The notes: generated by a model from the sequence alone, not told the origin. A stretch of 64,000 nucleotides of DNA from Bacteroidota bacterium (GCA_020161355.1 JAIUOF010000004.1:124001-188000); one strand, 5' to 3'. Positions 26,036 through 36,726 are shown, numbered from the stretch's first letter. Made by a program: numbers and translations.

Positions 26036-29000
26036 CAAATACTGAGTTTAAAAAATTGAGGTTTCAGATTGTTGCTGGCACTGACTACCCATGTTTTATT
26101 GTTGATTTGAAGCGTTTTAATATTCTTAACTTCACCTTTCAAATACATTCCGGTTTTTATATTGGAAACATACCGGAACTTTCCTTGCCCCATGTTTTTT
26201 AAAACCACTCCACGGCTGGCATCCAGACGGCCAAATTGCGGGATAAAACCATAATAATTCCCTCCAAGTATAATATCGGGCTTGTTGTCATGGTCATAAT
26301 CAAGCACAGTAATAGCACTTACGGCACTCAGTTGGGCTTCAGTTGGCAACAAAACCATTTCAAATTGTCCTTTGCCTTTATTAATGGCAACATAAGTTCT
26401 GAACTCCGAAGCCTGTGTTTGTTGCACTCCGGTCAACACTTTTTTCTCATCAAAAATATCCTGAATGCTTCTTTTGGCAAACTCACTGTGTTTGAGGTTT
26501 TGTGCTTTGAGGAATGGAAACTGCTCCATGAGTTCTCTTTTTAAGAAAACGGGTTTATCTCTTCCTTCCACATTTCGGGTGATTACCTTATCGTTGATTT
26601 TGTTTTTGTCAAAATCTCCTACCCAAAGTTTCAGAGGATACCCTTTGAAAAATGAATTTTCTGATAAGTTACCTAAAACCAAATCCATTTTTCCGTCTCC
26701 ATTAAAATCTGAAACTTTTACATCACCATAAAAACCTGGGTTGTTTTCAAGGCCAGAACTGATTTTCTGAATTTTTCTTTCTTTTATTGAAACAATAACG
26801 GGTGCCATCCAGTCGCCTACAATGATTAGTTCTTTACGGTTATCATTATCAACATCGGCCCACTCAGCGGCTCTTACCAATCCAAATTTTGTTTCGTTTT
26901 CATCACTGCTGAAATTTTCAAAATATCCTTTCCCGTTGTTTACCAGAAAAAAACTCGGAGGGACCTGTCCATAATTGAGCGGCATCGAGCGACTGCCCAC
27001 AAAAAGGTCAATGTCGCCATCGCCGTCAAAGTCATTTGGGGCAACACAAGAAATGTTGGTGCCCAAATAAGGAATGGCTTGTGGGTCGCCTGAGAAATTC
27101 CCTTTTCCGTCGTTTTTGTACAATCTGCTAAGGTAGCGATTGGCTTTGGGGTCTTCCTGGTTGCCTCCGGTTCCTACAAACAGGTCGAGGTCACCATCGC
27201 CATCACAATCAAAAAACTCGGCTGCTGTATCCTCAAAAAATGCAGTCTTTTCGAAATCCGGTTCATGTTTTTTTACAAATTTGGCACCTGACTGCAGATA
27301 CAAAACTCCTGCCTGATCTTTGGCTCCACAAATATAGATATCTTCCATTTTGTCACCATTGACATCGCCTATAGCTACTTTTGGCCCTTCAGCACTTAGT
27401 TTTTGAGGGATATTTTTTTCAGAATAATAATCTTCATAAGTATCTTCTTTATGGATAAAATCATTGATTAGCTCGCTTTCTGCAAAAATCGTATTGGATA
27501 ATTGCCTTTGATTTTCAGGTTCTACTCTTGCCTGGTTTTGATTGTAATTTAGGGTTTGGTTTGATTTTACATTTTTTACCAAAAACACTTTTCTGTCGGG
27601 CCAGATAATTTTTATTGAATCTGCCTGGGTATGTTTTCCCATGCCGATGGTCTGCATATATTCGGTACTTGACTGAAAACCTCTGGATGGGTTAATAATC
27701 CTTACCAGCTTTTCACCATTTGGCAGAAAAACACATATTTTAGAGCCTATTGCATTGAGATTGGGAGTATTTCCGTTGAGTTTTATTTTCAGAAAGTTCT
27801 TATTTTCAGATATTTTGCCTTCCTGAGTTTTATTTTTGTAAACAAAACATTCCTGATTCACATTGTTGACCACCAGATCCAGATCTCCGTCATTATCCAG
27901 ATCGGCATAGGCTGCTCCGTTAGAAAATGAAGGTTCTGTAAATCCAAATTTCTCTTCTTCGTCGGCAAATTTCAGGTCGCCAATATTGTGAAAAAACTTA
28001 TTGACAATCGGGCGTGAAGGCATTTGTTTGATGATGTCATTAAATTTCTCTTTTTTCCCCGAAAGCACCATTTTCTGGTTGACCTCATTCGCAAAAAAAT
28101 CAATAAAATCCTGATCAATCAGGTCATGATAGATACCGTTGCAAACATAAATATCGGTTTTGGTGTCGTTGTCGGCATCAAACATGAGGGCACCCCAACT
28201 CCAGTCACTTGCCGATACACCCGCATAGTTGGCGATTTCGGAATATGTACCATCCTGATTATTGAGTTGCAGGCTGTTTTGCATAAACTGGTTATAGAAT
28301 CCCTTATCGTATTTGAGTTTATACACATAATGATTGTCAAAAGAAGTGGTGGTTTTCAGCCGCATTTCGTCACGGGGGAGCATATCAGTTACATAGATTT
28401 CCTGAAAACCATCGTTATTGATATCAGCCATGTCGGCACCCATTGAAGCCAGAGAAGTGTGCTCAATTCTCTGTTCCAGTTCTTCTGCAAACTTCCCGTT
28501 TTTCTGGTTGATATAGAGATAATCTTTTTCAAAAAAATCGTTTGAAATATAGATGTCGGGGTAATTGTCGTTGTTTACATCGCCCACAGTAACACCCAAT
28601 CCAAATCCGATAAGGCTACCATAAATACCGGCTTCTTTTGACACGTCAATAAACTTTCCTTTTTCATTTTTCATGAGTTTGTCGCCGCCGCCTTTCAGGA
28701 AGTCTTTCACCGGCCAATCCTCGGCTCTGAGGTCGCGGTTGTTGTCATAGTTGAGGGTGTTAACAGGAATAAAACTATTGTTGAGAATATAGCAATCGAG
28801 GTCGCCATCCATGTCATAGTCAAAAAAAGCAGCATGAGTGGTATATCCTTTGTCATCGAGGCCATAGTCGTGAGATTTTTCAGAAAATGTAAGATCTTTG
28901 TTGTTGATAAACAGTGCGTTACCTTCTTTATTTTTAAATTTATCGATGCCAGCATTGCAGATATAAATATCCAGCCAGCCGTCCTGGTTGATATCCACCA

Positions 29001-29349
29001 TCACTACGCCGGTGTTCCATTTGCCTTTTTGAGTTATTCCTGCTTTTTGACTGATGTCCTCAAATTTCAGGTTGCCTTTATTCAGGAAAAGTTTGTTTTC
29101 GCCCATATTCGAGGTCAGGAGCACATCGGGCAGGTTGTCGTTATTGATATCACCCACAGCTACGCCGCCGCCATTGTAGAAATTGCGGTAATTGAAAATA
29201 TTGAAATTTTCGGAGTTCCTGATGTCATTACTGAAACTAATTCCAGTTTCGGAAGGATCAAGAAGTTCAAACAGAGCATTCTTATTTTGTTTCTTGCAAC
29301 CCAAAAATGTTCCTAAAATCAGAATTGATAGTATTAAGTATTTTTTCAT
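26035..29349 (-). CDS. CRTAC1-like FG-GAP/ASPIC-UnbV lipoprotein (second of three), 1104 aa
   Basis: A lipobox signal (MKKYLILSILILGTFLGCKK) and the same domain order as its two neighbours: N-terminal FG-GAP repeats starting NGGGVAVGDINNDNLPDVLL, FDYDMDGDLDCYI, YADLDNDGDLDLVV, ASPIC/UnbV (AIGSKICVFLPNG ... IIWPDRKV), then repeats such as FFDCDGDGDLDLFVGTGGN and VADVNGDK-like loops. It starts 13 nt after the stop of the first paralogue and is translationally coupled to the third. Tandem copies this diverged suggest an old duplication with distinct ligands. Outer-membrane or surface location is inferred from the lipobox and repeats. Confidence 0.85.
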   Translation of the reverse strand: MKKYLILSILILGTFLGCKKQNKNALFELLDPSETGISFSNDIRNSENFNIFNYRNFYNGGGVAVGDINNDNLPDVLLTSNMGENKLFLNKGNLKFEDISQKAGITQKGKWNTGVVMVDINQDGWLDIYICNAGIDKFKNKEGNALFINNKDLTFSEKSHDYGLDDKGYTTHAAFFDYDMDGDLDCYILNNSFIPVNTLNYDNNRDLRAEDWPVKDFLKGGGDKLMKNEKGKFIDVSKEAGIYGSLIGFGLGVTVGDVNNDNYPDIYISNDFFEKDYLYINQKNGKFAEELEQRIEHTSLASMGADMADINNDGFQEIYVTDMLPRDEMRLKTTTSFDNHYVYKLKYDKGFYNQFMQNSLQLNNQDGTYSEIANYAGVSASDWSWGALMFDADNDTKTDIYVCNGIYHDLIDQDFIDFFANEVNQKMVLSGKKEKFNDIIKQMPSRPIVNKFFHNIGDLKFADEEEKFGFTEPSFSNGAAYADLDNDGDLDLVVNNVNQECFVYKNKTQEGKISENKNFLKIKLNGNTPNLNAIGSKICVFLPNGEKLVRIINPSRGFQSSTEYMQTIGMGKHTQADSIKIIWPDRKVFLVKNVKSNQTLNYNQNQARVEPENQRQLSNTIFAESELINDFIHKEDTYEDYYSEKNIPQKLSAEGPKVAIGDVNGDKMEDIYICGAKDQAGVLYLQSGAKFVKKHEPDFEKTAFFEDTAAEFFDCDGDGDLDLFVGTGGNQEDPKANRYLSRLYKNDGKGNFSGDPQAIPYLGTNISCVAPNDFDGDGDIDLFVGSRSMPLNYGQVPPSFFLVNNGKGYFENFSSDENETKFGLVRAAEWADVDNDNRKELIIVGDWMAPVIVSIKERKIQKISSGLENNPGFYGDVKVSDFNGDGKMDLVLGNLSENSFFKGYPLKLWVGDFDKNKINDKVITRNVEGRDKPVFLKRELMEQFPFLKAQNLKHSEFAKRSIQDIFDEKKVLTGVQQTQASEFRTYVAINKGKGQFEMVLLPTEAQLSAVSAITVLDYDHDNKPDIILGGNYYGFIPQFGRLDASRGVVLKNMGQGKFRYVSNIKTGMYLKGEVKNIKTLQINNKTWVVSASNNLKPQFFKLSI

Positions 29350-29362
29350 CTTGTTAAAGTAT

Positions 29363-32300
29363 TTATCGCAAAGAATAAACTTCCATTTTCCGGTTGTTTA
29401 TTCCAAAAATTATCCTCTTGCCTATTTTTACTGCACTTTTTACATCTCCTTTCAATTTTAGACCTGATTTCAGAGGTTCCAAAAAATCAAATTGCAATTT
29501 ATTTTTTTGTAAAAACATCTGACCAAAATTAGCATCTATTTTACCCATTCTAAGCCTCATTTTGCCGTTATTTCCCACCAACAAAATATCTTTTTTATGG
29601 TCATTATTAAAATCTTCCATCAGGATGTCGAACACTGAACTGTACTGGGCTTCAATTGGCAATCTATGGATTATGTATTTCCCGTTTTGATTTTCGAGAA
29701 TCAAGGTTTCAGTTTCTTTGATCTGCTGCCTTTGGGCACATTCGAGCTGCTTTTTCTCAAAAAAATCACTCAAAACTGACATTGAAAAGCTTTTATAGGT
29801 TTGGAATTTTCTTCTGAGTAATGGTATCTGATCAGTAACTTCATCTCTGCTATAAGGCGGATAAGCTGTACCCTGAATGTAATATTCCATAAATGGGTCA
29901 ATTTGCCCGTTATGGTCAAAATCGCTATAAACCAGAGCCGCAGGTTGATTAGAACTGGCATTAAACTGTACATTCCTGCCTATATTGCCGAGTACAAGGT
30001 CCAGGTCGCCATCACCGTCGAGGTCACCTGATTTTACACAATTCCACCAGCCTTCAAGGTTATCGGGAATTCCTTCTTTGCTGACCTTGAATTCTCCCGA
30101 TTTCCACTCCAAAATTGTGGGAGCCATCCATTCTCCCACGAGCATTATTTTATTATCAGACAATTTTACGGAAGCTGTAACCAAACCATCAAAAGGCAGC
30201 TTTTGGCTTTCAAACAAATTGTTTCCTTTATTAAAAAACACCATTGAAGGTTCCGCAAGCGGATAAGTATAAGGCTTCACAAAGCCACACAATAACACAT
30301 CAGGCTTTTCATTTTTATCAAAATCAACGATTTCTACCGTCTTGTTATGAATCCTGTCATTCAGAATAATTTTTTTCTTAAAGCCTCCTTTTCCATCATT
30401 TAGCCAAATCTGATCATTTTGATTCTCAGAATTGGTTTCTGAATAATCTCCAATCGCAAAATATAAATCAGGATATTTATCACCATTAAAATCCGCTGTT
30501 TTTATATCTTGTACATTAGCTTTTTCAAAAGATACATTGTTGCTTTTCAGCAGATTACCTTGTTTACTTCCCAAAAATAGAGCCGATGGAGTAAACTCAG
30601 ACCCGGCCACTATAAGATCTTCATTTCCATCAAGATTAACATCTGCTTTACATAGTTTTGGACCAAAATAGGAATAGTGCTGTGGTATCAAGAGCTGCTT
30701 TTCGAAATCATTATGATAGCCTGTTTCTACTTGGAAGTTGAGCAAAGTAGAGTCATTCTCAAAAATCGCATTTTGTTTTAAATCCAGTATTTGGGCTTTT
30801 TGCCCTAAATCCTCTTCTACGATATTTAACTGGTTAATATTAAGATTATAAGATTTAACAACTCCATCAGGCCAAATGACTTCTATGGCGGGTTTATTTT
30901 CTCCACAACCCAAAATCAAATCAGAATAAGTGCTTGAAAGATAACCCCTTGCAGGGTTAAATTCAACCGCTTGTTGAGAACCCTTTTCTTTTATAATTAC
31001 TTTTGCTCCTACACCAAATGTATTGTTTCCACTTCCTTTCAATCTGATTTTTACATAATTGACGGGCTTTGTTTCCTGAAGATTATTTTTATAAATTCTT
31101 GCAGGTTGATTGAGATTATTAGTAATGATTTCGAAATCTCCGTCATTGTCAAGGTCGGCGGTGATGGCACCGTTTGAAATAGTCAGATCTTCAAACCCCC
31201 AGTCTTTTCTGGCATCTGTAAAAGTCGTATTTCCATTGTTTCGGAATATATAATTGCTGGTTTTACTTTCCGTCATTTTCTTCAATTCATCCAGTAGCAT
31301 TACGGTAGGACGATGCATATCGCTGGAATATTTTATAAAATCGATATTGGTAAAATCGCGACCGATACCATTGCTCACGAAAATGTCTTTGTTCTTATCC
31401 AAATCAAAATCCTGAATCAATCCGGCCCAACTCCAGTCGGTATTAGAGATTCCTGCCAGCTGACCAATCTCGCTGAAAGTCCCGTTCCCATTGTTGATTT
31501 GTAGCATATTACGCATATTTCCATGCCAAAAACCATTGTTTAACTGTGCCTGGTACACGTTCCAGTTGTCGGGCCAAACCAGCAGTTTCTGTCGGGCGTT
31601 GTCCTCAGGTAGCATGTCGGTGGTCAGGATATCGGGTAACAAGTCGTTATTAATATCAGCGATATCAACACCCATAGAAGAATAAGAACTATGTTCAAGA
31701 TTTTCTCTCATCTGATCCTTGAAGGTGCCGTTTTTCTGGTTGATGTACAGATAGTCGTCTTCCACAAAATCATTAGCCACAAAAATATCAGGATAGCCAT
31801 CATTATTAATATCAGAGAAAGTCACACCAAGTCCGAAACCCAATGGATTGGCTTTTATGCCTGCTTCTATCGTGATATCGGTAAAAGTGTTGTTGCCATT
31901 GTTGCGGAAAAGCTTATCGCCAGCGTTATAGTCATAAGCGGTACGCATAACATGAGCCTCTTTCCGTTCGTATCCTGCGAGATTATGGTTTACCAAAAAG
32001 CAGTCAAGATCTCCGTCGCGGTCATAATCCAGGAAAATTACCTGAGAAGAATACCCACTGTCAGCTAGGCCATAAGATTCAGCTTGTTCGGTAAACTCAG
32101 GGGAAGCATTTTGCAAACCTTTATTGATGAATAATTGATTTTTTCGCAATGTTGAATCCCTTAATCCTGAATAACAAACATAAATATCGAGCCAGCCGTC
32201 TGCATTAATATCCACTATACTAACACCTGTTGCCCAAGCCCCTTCTGGTTTTGTTACGCCTGCATTTTCTGTAATTTTCTCAAATTTCAACTCACCTTTA

Positions 32301-32608
32301 TTCAGATACAATTCATTCCCGACCTGGTTTCCGGTAAAAAACAAATCTACCAATCCGTCGTTGTTAAAGTCACCGGCACCTACTCCCCCACCATTATAAA
32401 AATACTCATAGGAGAGTACATTCTCAGTCTCGGTTTCTATGAGGGTGTTGTTGAAATCTATATGGGTTTGACTGGTTTCAAGTGCTATAAACAAAGGTTT
32501 TTCTAGAAAATTACATGAGCTTATGGTGAAAATCAACCATAAAATGAGGGTTGCCGGCTTAACGCCAGGAAATGAAATTTTTGCAATATTTTGATTCTTG
32601 ATTTTCAA
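29363..32608 (-). CDS. CRTAC1-like FG-GAP/ASPIC-UnbV lipoprotein (first of three), 1081 aa
   Basis: It begins with TTG, as no ATG precedes the hydrophobic signal (LILWLIFTISSC), whose cysteine fits a lipobox. Repeats include NGGGVGAGDFNNDGLVDLFF, FLDYDRDGDLDCFLV and ADLDNDGDFEIITNN. The ASPIC/UnbV segment is GVGAKVIIKEKG ... IEVIWPDGVVKSY. It leads the minus-strand trio, 42 nt after the DUF4249 gene, so the whole set may extend a TonB-receptor operon. A late-start alternative would remove the lipobox, so TTG is retained. Confidence 0.8.
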   Translation of the reverse strand: MKIKNQNIAKISFPGVKPATLILWLIFTISSCNFLEKPLFIALETSQTHIDFNNTLIETETENVLSYEYFYNGGGVGAGDFNNDGLVDLFFTGNQVGNELYLNKGELKFEKITENAGVTKPEGAWATGVSIVDINADGWLDIYVCYSGLRDSTLRKNQLFINKGLQNASPEFTEQAESYGLADSGYSSQVIFLDYDRDGDLDCFLVNHNLAGYERKEAHVMRTAYDYNAGDKLFRNNGNNTFTDITIEAGIKANPLGFGLGVTFSDINNDGYPDIFVANDFVEDDYLYINQKNGTFKDQMRENLEHSSYSSMGVDIADINNDLLPDILTTDMLPEDNARQKLLVWPDNWNVYQAQLNNGFWHGNMRNMLQINNGNGTFSEIGQLAGISNTDWSWAGLIQDFDLDKNKDIFVSNGIGRDFTNIDFIKYSSDMHRPTVMLLDELKKMTESKTSNYIFRNNGNTTFTDARKDWGFEDLTISNGAITADLDNDGDFEIITNNLNQPARIYKNNLQETKPVNYVKIRLKGSGNNTFGVGAKVIIKEKGSQQAVEFNPARGYLSSTYSDLILGCGENKPAIEVIWPDGVVKSYNLNINQLNIVEEDLGQKAQILDLKQNAIFENDSTLLNFQVETGYHNDFEKQLLIPQHYSYFGPKLCKADVNLDGNEDLIVAGSEFTPSALFLGSKQGNLLKSNNVSFEKANVQDIKTADFNGDKYPDLYFAIGDYSETNSENQNDQIWLNDGKGGFKKKIILNDRIHNKTVEIVDFDKNEKPDVLLCGFVKPYTYPLAEPSMVFFNKGNNLFESQKLPFDGLVTASVKLSDNKIMLVGEWMAPTILEWKSGEFKVSKEGIPDNLEGWWNCVKSGDLDGDGDLDLVLGNIGRNVQFNASSNQPAALVYSDFDHNGQIDPFMEYYIQGTAYPPYSRDEVTDQIPLLRRKFQTYKSFSMSVLSDFFEKKQLECAQRQQIKETETLILENQNGKYIIHRLPIEAQYSSVFDILMEDFNNDHKKDILLVGNNGKMRLRMGKIDANFGQMFLQKNKLQFDFLEPLKSGLKLKGDVKSAVKIGKRIIFGINNRKMEVYSLR

Positions 32609-32650
32609 TTTAGTAAATACAAAAATAATGTCTTTTTGGGTATTTTGGCC

Positions 32651-33793
32651 TTAATCATGCCAGTTTTCGGGCTCTTGTTTGGTTCTATATTTGGCTTCTT
32701 TACAAGGTACCGTTGGCAAAATCGAAGAGCCCGTAGGTGCCATGGCTTCTCGCCCCTGATATATTGGAAAAATCGGCCGTAAATCAGCGGGCAAATTGTT
32801 TCGTTTTATATAAATTTGACGTTTTTGAGCACCAAAAACCGAAAAAACACCCAAAACTTTTTCTTTAGGATCTGTTAAACATTTAATATTTGGACTAAAA
32901 GGTGTATTGGCCGGAATATCAAACAAACTGCCATTTGACTGGGTGGTTTCTTTTAGTTGATTCAGATAATTATAGACCTCCGCATGAATTGTTCTCATTT
33001 CAAGTTCAAAATAATAATCTGTGGTACCATCATAGGGAATTCGGGCTACCGGAAAATCACTGATTTTCTGACCATTCAGAAGATTATCTGCAAACAAAAC
33101 AAATTGTGGTGGCCTCGAAATATCAAAGCAATTATTCCCACACCGATAATTTATAGGCCGATCAGAATTATATTTTTCATAATAGGGAAGGTTCTCATCT
33201 GTTCTGCTGCAATCATTTTTACCATAGTCAAATCCATTGTTGCAGGAGGCACAATACAAGACCCTCTCATAATGTATCCAATCCCATTGATAATATTGAC
33301 CGGGAATTTTACTGTCCTCAAAATCAACGGTAATATTGAATCCATATCTTTGGGGATTGTTTTCAGGAAAATTATTTCTTAAAACAAATTCATCTTTTAT
33401 TTCTACTATCTGAGGAGGATGCATAAGCTGCTGAAAGTCAGATTCATAGCGTTTCTCATTTTTGAGACGAATACTTAACTTATAGGAATGCCCTGAAATT
33501 GCACCAACTTTCTGAACAGACTGATACACACCTTCACCTATTTCTGAGAAAAGTATTTTTTCTCCCAAACTATCAACAATCTGAACTTCCGCTCCGGAAA
33601 TTGCCTTAGGTGAGGTATCACCGGAAATATTAGGCGAAGATTCATTGAGGTATATTTTATGAAATTTTTCTAAATTGGAAAATGTAGCTTCGATAGTCAC
33701 AAAAGTTTCTTGTTCGGCCTGACGAAAGTCTCTCAACTCTTCTTCACAGCCAAATAAAAAAAACAAGAAAAAAATTATGCCTAATACCCTCAC
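32651..33793 (-). CDS. DUF4249-family lipoprotein, 380 aa
   Basis: It starts at GTG; the nearest ATG, two bases before, runs into a stop at once. Signal MRVLGIIFFLFFLFGC carries a lipobox. The N-terminal strand-rich domain (FVTIEATFSNLEKFHKIYLNES, GAEVQIVDSLGEKILF, GVYQS... GHSYKLSI) is the DUF4249 pattern. In this phylum DUF4249 genes sit next to a TonB receptor with a CarboxypepD_reg domain, exactly as here (10 nt downstream). It is presumed a surface partner of that receptor, analogous to SusD, though without SusD-like TPR structure. A CNNGFDYGKNDC segment could form a disulphide. Confidence 0.85.
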   Translation of the reverse strand: MRVLGIIFFLFFLFGCEEELRDFRQAEQETFVTIEATFSNLEKFHKIYLNESSPNISGDTSPKAISGAEVQIVDSLGEKILFSEIGEGVYQSVQKVGAISGHSYKLSIRLKNEKRYESDFQQLMHPPQIVEIKDEFVLRNNFPENNPQRYGFNITVDFEDSKIPGQYYQWDWIHYERVLYCASCNNGFDYGKNDCSRTDENLPYYEKYNSDRPINYRCGNNCFDISRPPQFVLFADNLLNGQKISDFPVARIPYDGTTDYYFELEMRTIHAEVYNYLNQLKETTQSNGSLFDIPANTPFSPNIKCLTDPKEKVLGVFSVFGAQKRQIYIKRNNLPADLRPIFPIYQGREAMAPTGSSILPTVPCKEAKYRTKQEPENWHD

Positions 33794-33803
33794 ATTAAAA
33801 TAT

Positions 33804-36191
33804 TTAAAACTTAAAATTATATGTCAATGAAACTATAGGACTAGAAAATACGCCTAAAGAATAGGCTCTTATCCCAGAATCAGCGTTTTTGAAATAAATA
33901 GAATACACATTTTTTCTACCATAAAGATTATATACAGCAAATACCCAATTGTCCTGATATCGTCTGACTTTCATACCCGGATTAGTGACAGTCCACGAAA
34001 AATCCAACCGGTGATATAAAGGCAAACGGTCATTGTTTCTACTACTGTACAACGGAAACGACTGTTGATTTAAAACATAAGTACCGGTAGGTGAGGTAAA
34101 TGGCCTTCCCGAATTAACTGTAAAAACCAATCCCACGGCATTATGCTCATTTGAAACAGTATTCAAAGTAAAATTTAGTGCATGTGGTCGATCATAAAAT
34201 GATGGGTACCAGACATTTCCAAAGCTACCATTATAAGATTTTTGAAATGTTCTGGAATAAGTATATCCCAACCAACCGGTATTTCTGCCTCTTCTTTTGG
34301 TAACCATAAGTTCCAATCCATAAGAGCGGGCCTTTCCGGCAACCAGCTGCGTTTCAATGGCAGGATTTAGCTGCAAATCAGCTCCTGAAACATAATCAAA
34401 TACATTTTTTGTATGCCGGAAATACATTTCTGCTGAGGCCTCCCATATTCCGTTGGACAATTCTCTGAAATACCCAGCAGAGATAAAGTTGCTGATTTGG
34501 GGTTTAATATTGTTATCAGAAAGTTTCCAACGTGCAGTGGGGAGCGGAGTTGTATTATTAGAAATCAATTGCAAAAATTGCCCCATTCGGTTATAGCCTA
34601 TCTTAAGGTTCTCATTTTCACTTAATTGAATTTTTACCGAAGCCCGGGGTTCAATATTAAAAAATCTGTTTACCGTTCCATTTAAAGTGCTTACCGTAAG
34701 CAATGTGTTATTAGATGGCTGAAAATCAGTAGAATACTCTCTTACCTTGGATGGCCCCAAAAGCCTGTACTCAACACCTCTCACGCCTAACCTTATGGCA
34801 ACCCGGGGCGAAAGCGTCCATTCTTCCTCCAAAAAAGCCGAAAGTTCAGCCGCCCTCTCTTTATCTAAAAGGAGTGGATTTACTGCCGATTTAACTTCTT
34901 TATTTAATTCACCAGGCATAATTTCATAAAAAACCGCATTGATTCCTGCATTGATGATCTGATTTTTGCCAGGACTTATTCCGACCATAAATTTTACACT
35001 CTGATATTTTATATAATTTTCAAGTAAAAAAGCATTTAACGAATCCGACGACTGAGTTCTGGTTTTATATAAACTATGTACTGATGAAAGTTCAAAATTC
35101 AATTTTTCTGATACATATTTATTCCATTTTAATGAAATGTTGTTCTGTCCGTAATTGAATGCTGTTTGCTTTGCAATCACGCCCCTCAAGCTAAAAAGGG
35201 AGTCCATTCTGTAATAATCTTTGCTAAAATAAGTGGATACCGAAAAGCTGTTTTGGGAGTTAATTTTAAAGAAAAGTTTATTGGTCAAATCAAGAAAGTT
35301 GGCTCTGGTACTTTTCATTTTTACCGGAGCAAAAATTCTGAACCAAAAATCATTAAATGAAAAACGAGACGCTGAAAGTAATGATAGTTTATTTTTAATA
35401 AGTGGGATTTCAGCCAAAAATTTATTGGAAATTGGACCAACACCTCCTTGTATCGAGATACTGTCTGTGTTGGCTTCGATCATTTTTATTTCTAAAACTG
35501 ATGCTACCCTTCCACCAAACCTGGCCGGAATTCCCCCTTTGTATAATTCAAGATTCCGAATTGCATCAGTGGTTAAAACAGAAAAAAGGCCAAACAAATG
35601 AGTGGGATTGAATATTGGTGCCTCATCAACCAGCACAAAATTCTGATTCACATTACCTCCTCTGATATTAATGCCATTGGCCCCTTCTCCCACCGATGAC
35701 ACACCTGGGAGTGTCTGAATACTACGAAGTAAGTCAACCTCACCCAGCATGGCAGGTAATTTTTTTATGCCTTTTATATTAAGGTAAGTAACTCCAATGG
35801 AGGGTGAACGTGTCAACTGGTTATAGGATGTTGCAGAAATAACCACCTCATCCAACTGCTTAGATTCATCCTTTAACCTAAGATTTAAAATCGTATCTTT
35901 TTCGATAGCAATTTCAAAATTCTGTAAGCTAAAACCTACTGAGGAAAATCGAAAAGAATAGATTCCTTTGGGAAAAAACAACTGAAATCTACCTGCAGAA
36001 TCAGTAGAAGTTCCCAGATTCCTCTTCGAATTAACCGAGATATTTACTCCGGCTAAAGGTCTCTCGGTATAAGAATCCTTCACAATTCCACTAATACTAA
36101 ATATCAGTCTGTTTTCTTGAGAAAAAGTATTATTTGCAACTAAAAAAGCTACAATAACTGCAAAAACATTCCATACCCGATGCCAACTCAT
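33804..36191 (-). CDS. TonB-dependent receptor with CarboxypepD_reg N-terminal domain, 795 aa
   Basis: A signal peptide (VIVAFLVANNTFSQ) then a carboxypeptidase-like regulatory domain (SISGIVKDSYTERPLAGVNISV... GRFQLFFPKGIYSF), a plug domain (LPAMLGEVDLLRSIQTLPGVSSVGEGANGINIRGGNVNQNFVLVDEAPIFNPTHLFGLF) and a roughly 22-strand barrel ending in an aromatic (SLTYNFKF). It is shorter than SusC (about 1000 residues) and pairs with DUF4249, not SusD. The ATG follows the stop of the small lipoprotein gene by one base. The substrate is unknown; it is probably imported across the outer membrane with TonB energy. Confidence 0.9.
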   Translation of the reverse strand: MSWHRVWNVFAVIVAFLVANNTFSQENRLIFSISGIVKDSYTERPLAGVNISVNSKRNLGTSTDSAGRFQLFFPKGIYSFRFSSVGFSLQNFEIAIEKDTILNLRLKDESKQLDEVVISATSYNQLTRSPSIGVTYLNIKGIKKLPAMLGEVDLLRSIQTLPGVSSVGEGANGINIRGGNVNQNFVLVDEAPIFNPTHLFGLFSVLTTDAIRNLELYKGGIPARFGGRVASVLEIKMIEANTDSISIQGGVGPISNKFLAEIPLIKNKLSLLSASRFSFNDFWFRIFAPVKMKSTRANFLDLTNKLFFKINSQNSFSVSTYFSKDYYRMDSLFSLRGVIAKQTAFNYGQNNISLKWNKYVSEKLNFELSSVHSLYKTRTQSSDSLNAFLLENYIKYQSVKFMVGISPGKNQIINAGINAVFYEIMPGELNKEVKSAVNPLLLDKERAAELSAFLEEEWTLSPRVAIRLGVRGVEYRLLGPSKVREYSTDFQPSNNTLLTVSTLNGTVNRFFNIEPRASVKIQLSENENLKIGYNRMGQFLQLISNNTTPLPTARWKLSDNNIKPQISNFISAGYFRELSNGIWEASAEMYFRHTKNVFDYVSGADLQLNPAIETQLVAGKARSYGLELMVTKRRGRNTGWLGYTYSRTFQKSYNGSFGNVWYPSFYDRPHALNFTLNTVSNEHNAVGLVFTVNSGRPFTSPTGTYVLNQQSFPLYSSRNNDRLPLYHRLDFSWTVTNPGMKVRRYQDNWVFAVYNLYGRKNVYSIYFKNADSGIRAYSLGVFSSPIVSLTYNFKF

Positions 36192-36192
36192 T

Positions 36193-36726
36193 TTAATTAT
36201 TAATCGAATACTCTTGAAAGACGGGGTTTTTCGAAATAATATAACCTTCTACATTAAAAGAAGGATCAGTTTCCGAAACCTTAGGATACTTTTTTGCTTC
36301 TCCTGAAAATTTAAAAATCAATTTAGATTTGCTCACTGAAAGAGGTTCGATTTTACCGGATGAATAAAGATAACCTTCTCCTTTATTGTTTTTGGCATCA
36401 ACTACTCTGCCAAACATAAGATTTGAAGCGGCTGCACCGAATATTTTCCCTTCAATAAACTTTTCTTTGTACCATTTTTCCCCGCTTAGATTCAGAATAT
36501 AATTTCCTCCGTGTTGATTCATAAAATTCATGACAAAATAATTTTCCTTTGCCTCAAGATGTCCTTCAAAAATGGCATCGGTCTCATAAAAATCTTTTCC
36601 GTCAACCGAAAGCAAAAACCTTGTCTGTTTGTCTTTTGTCAATTCATATTGTTTATTTATGTCTATCTCCTTTTCACAAGAAACAAACATTAAAACCAGA
36701 ATAGTAAAGAAAAATATCTTTTTCAT
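36193..36726 (-). CDS. Small hypothetical lipoprotein, 177 aa
   Basis: The start is at the ATG giving MKKIFFFTILVLMFVSC, a lipoprotein signal; an upstream in-frame start adds seven residues without benefit. The mature part is beta-rich (FLLSVDGKDFYETDAIF, NYFVMNFMNQHGGNYILNL, SKLIFKFSGEAKKYP) and no family is recognised. It precedes the TonB receptor gene by one base, so it is first in that operon and probably acts with it at the cell surface. Confidence 0.7.
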   Translation of the reverse strand: MKKIFFFTILVLMFVSCEKEIDINKQYELTKDKQTRFLLSVDGKDFYETDAIFEGHLEAKENYFVMNFMNQHGGNYILNLSGEKWYKEKFIEGKIFGAAASNLMFGRVVDAKNNKGEGYLYSSGKIEPLSVSKSKLIFKFSGEAKKYPKVSETDPSFNVEGYIISKNPVFQEYSINN

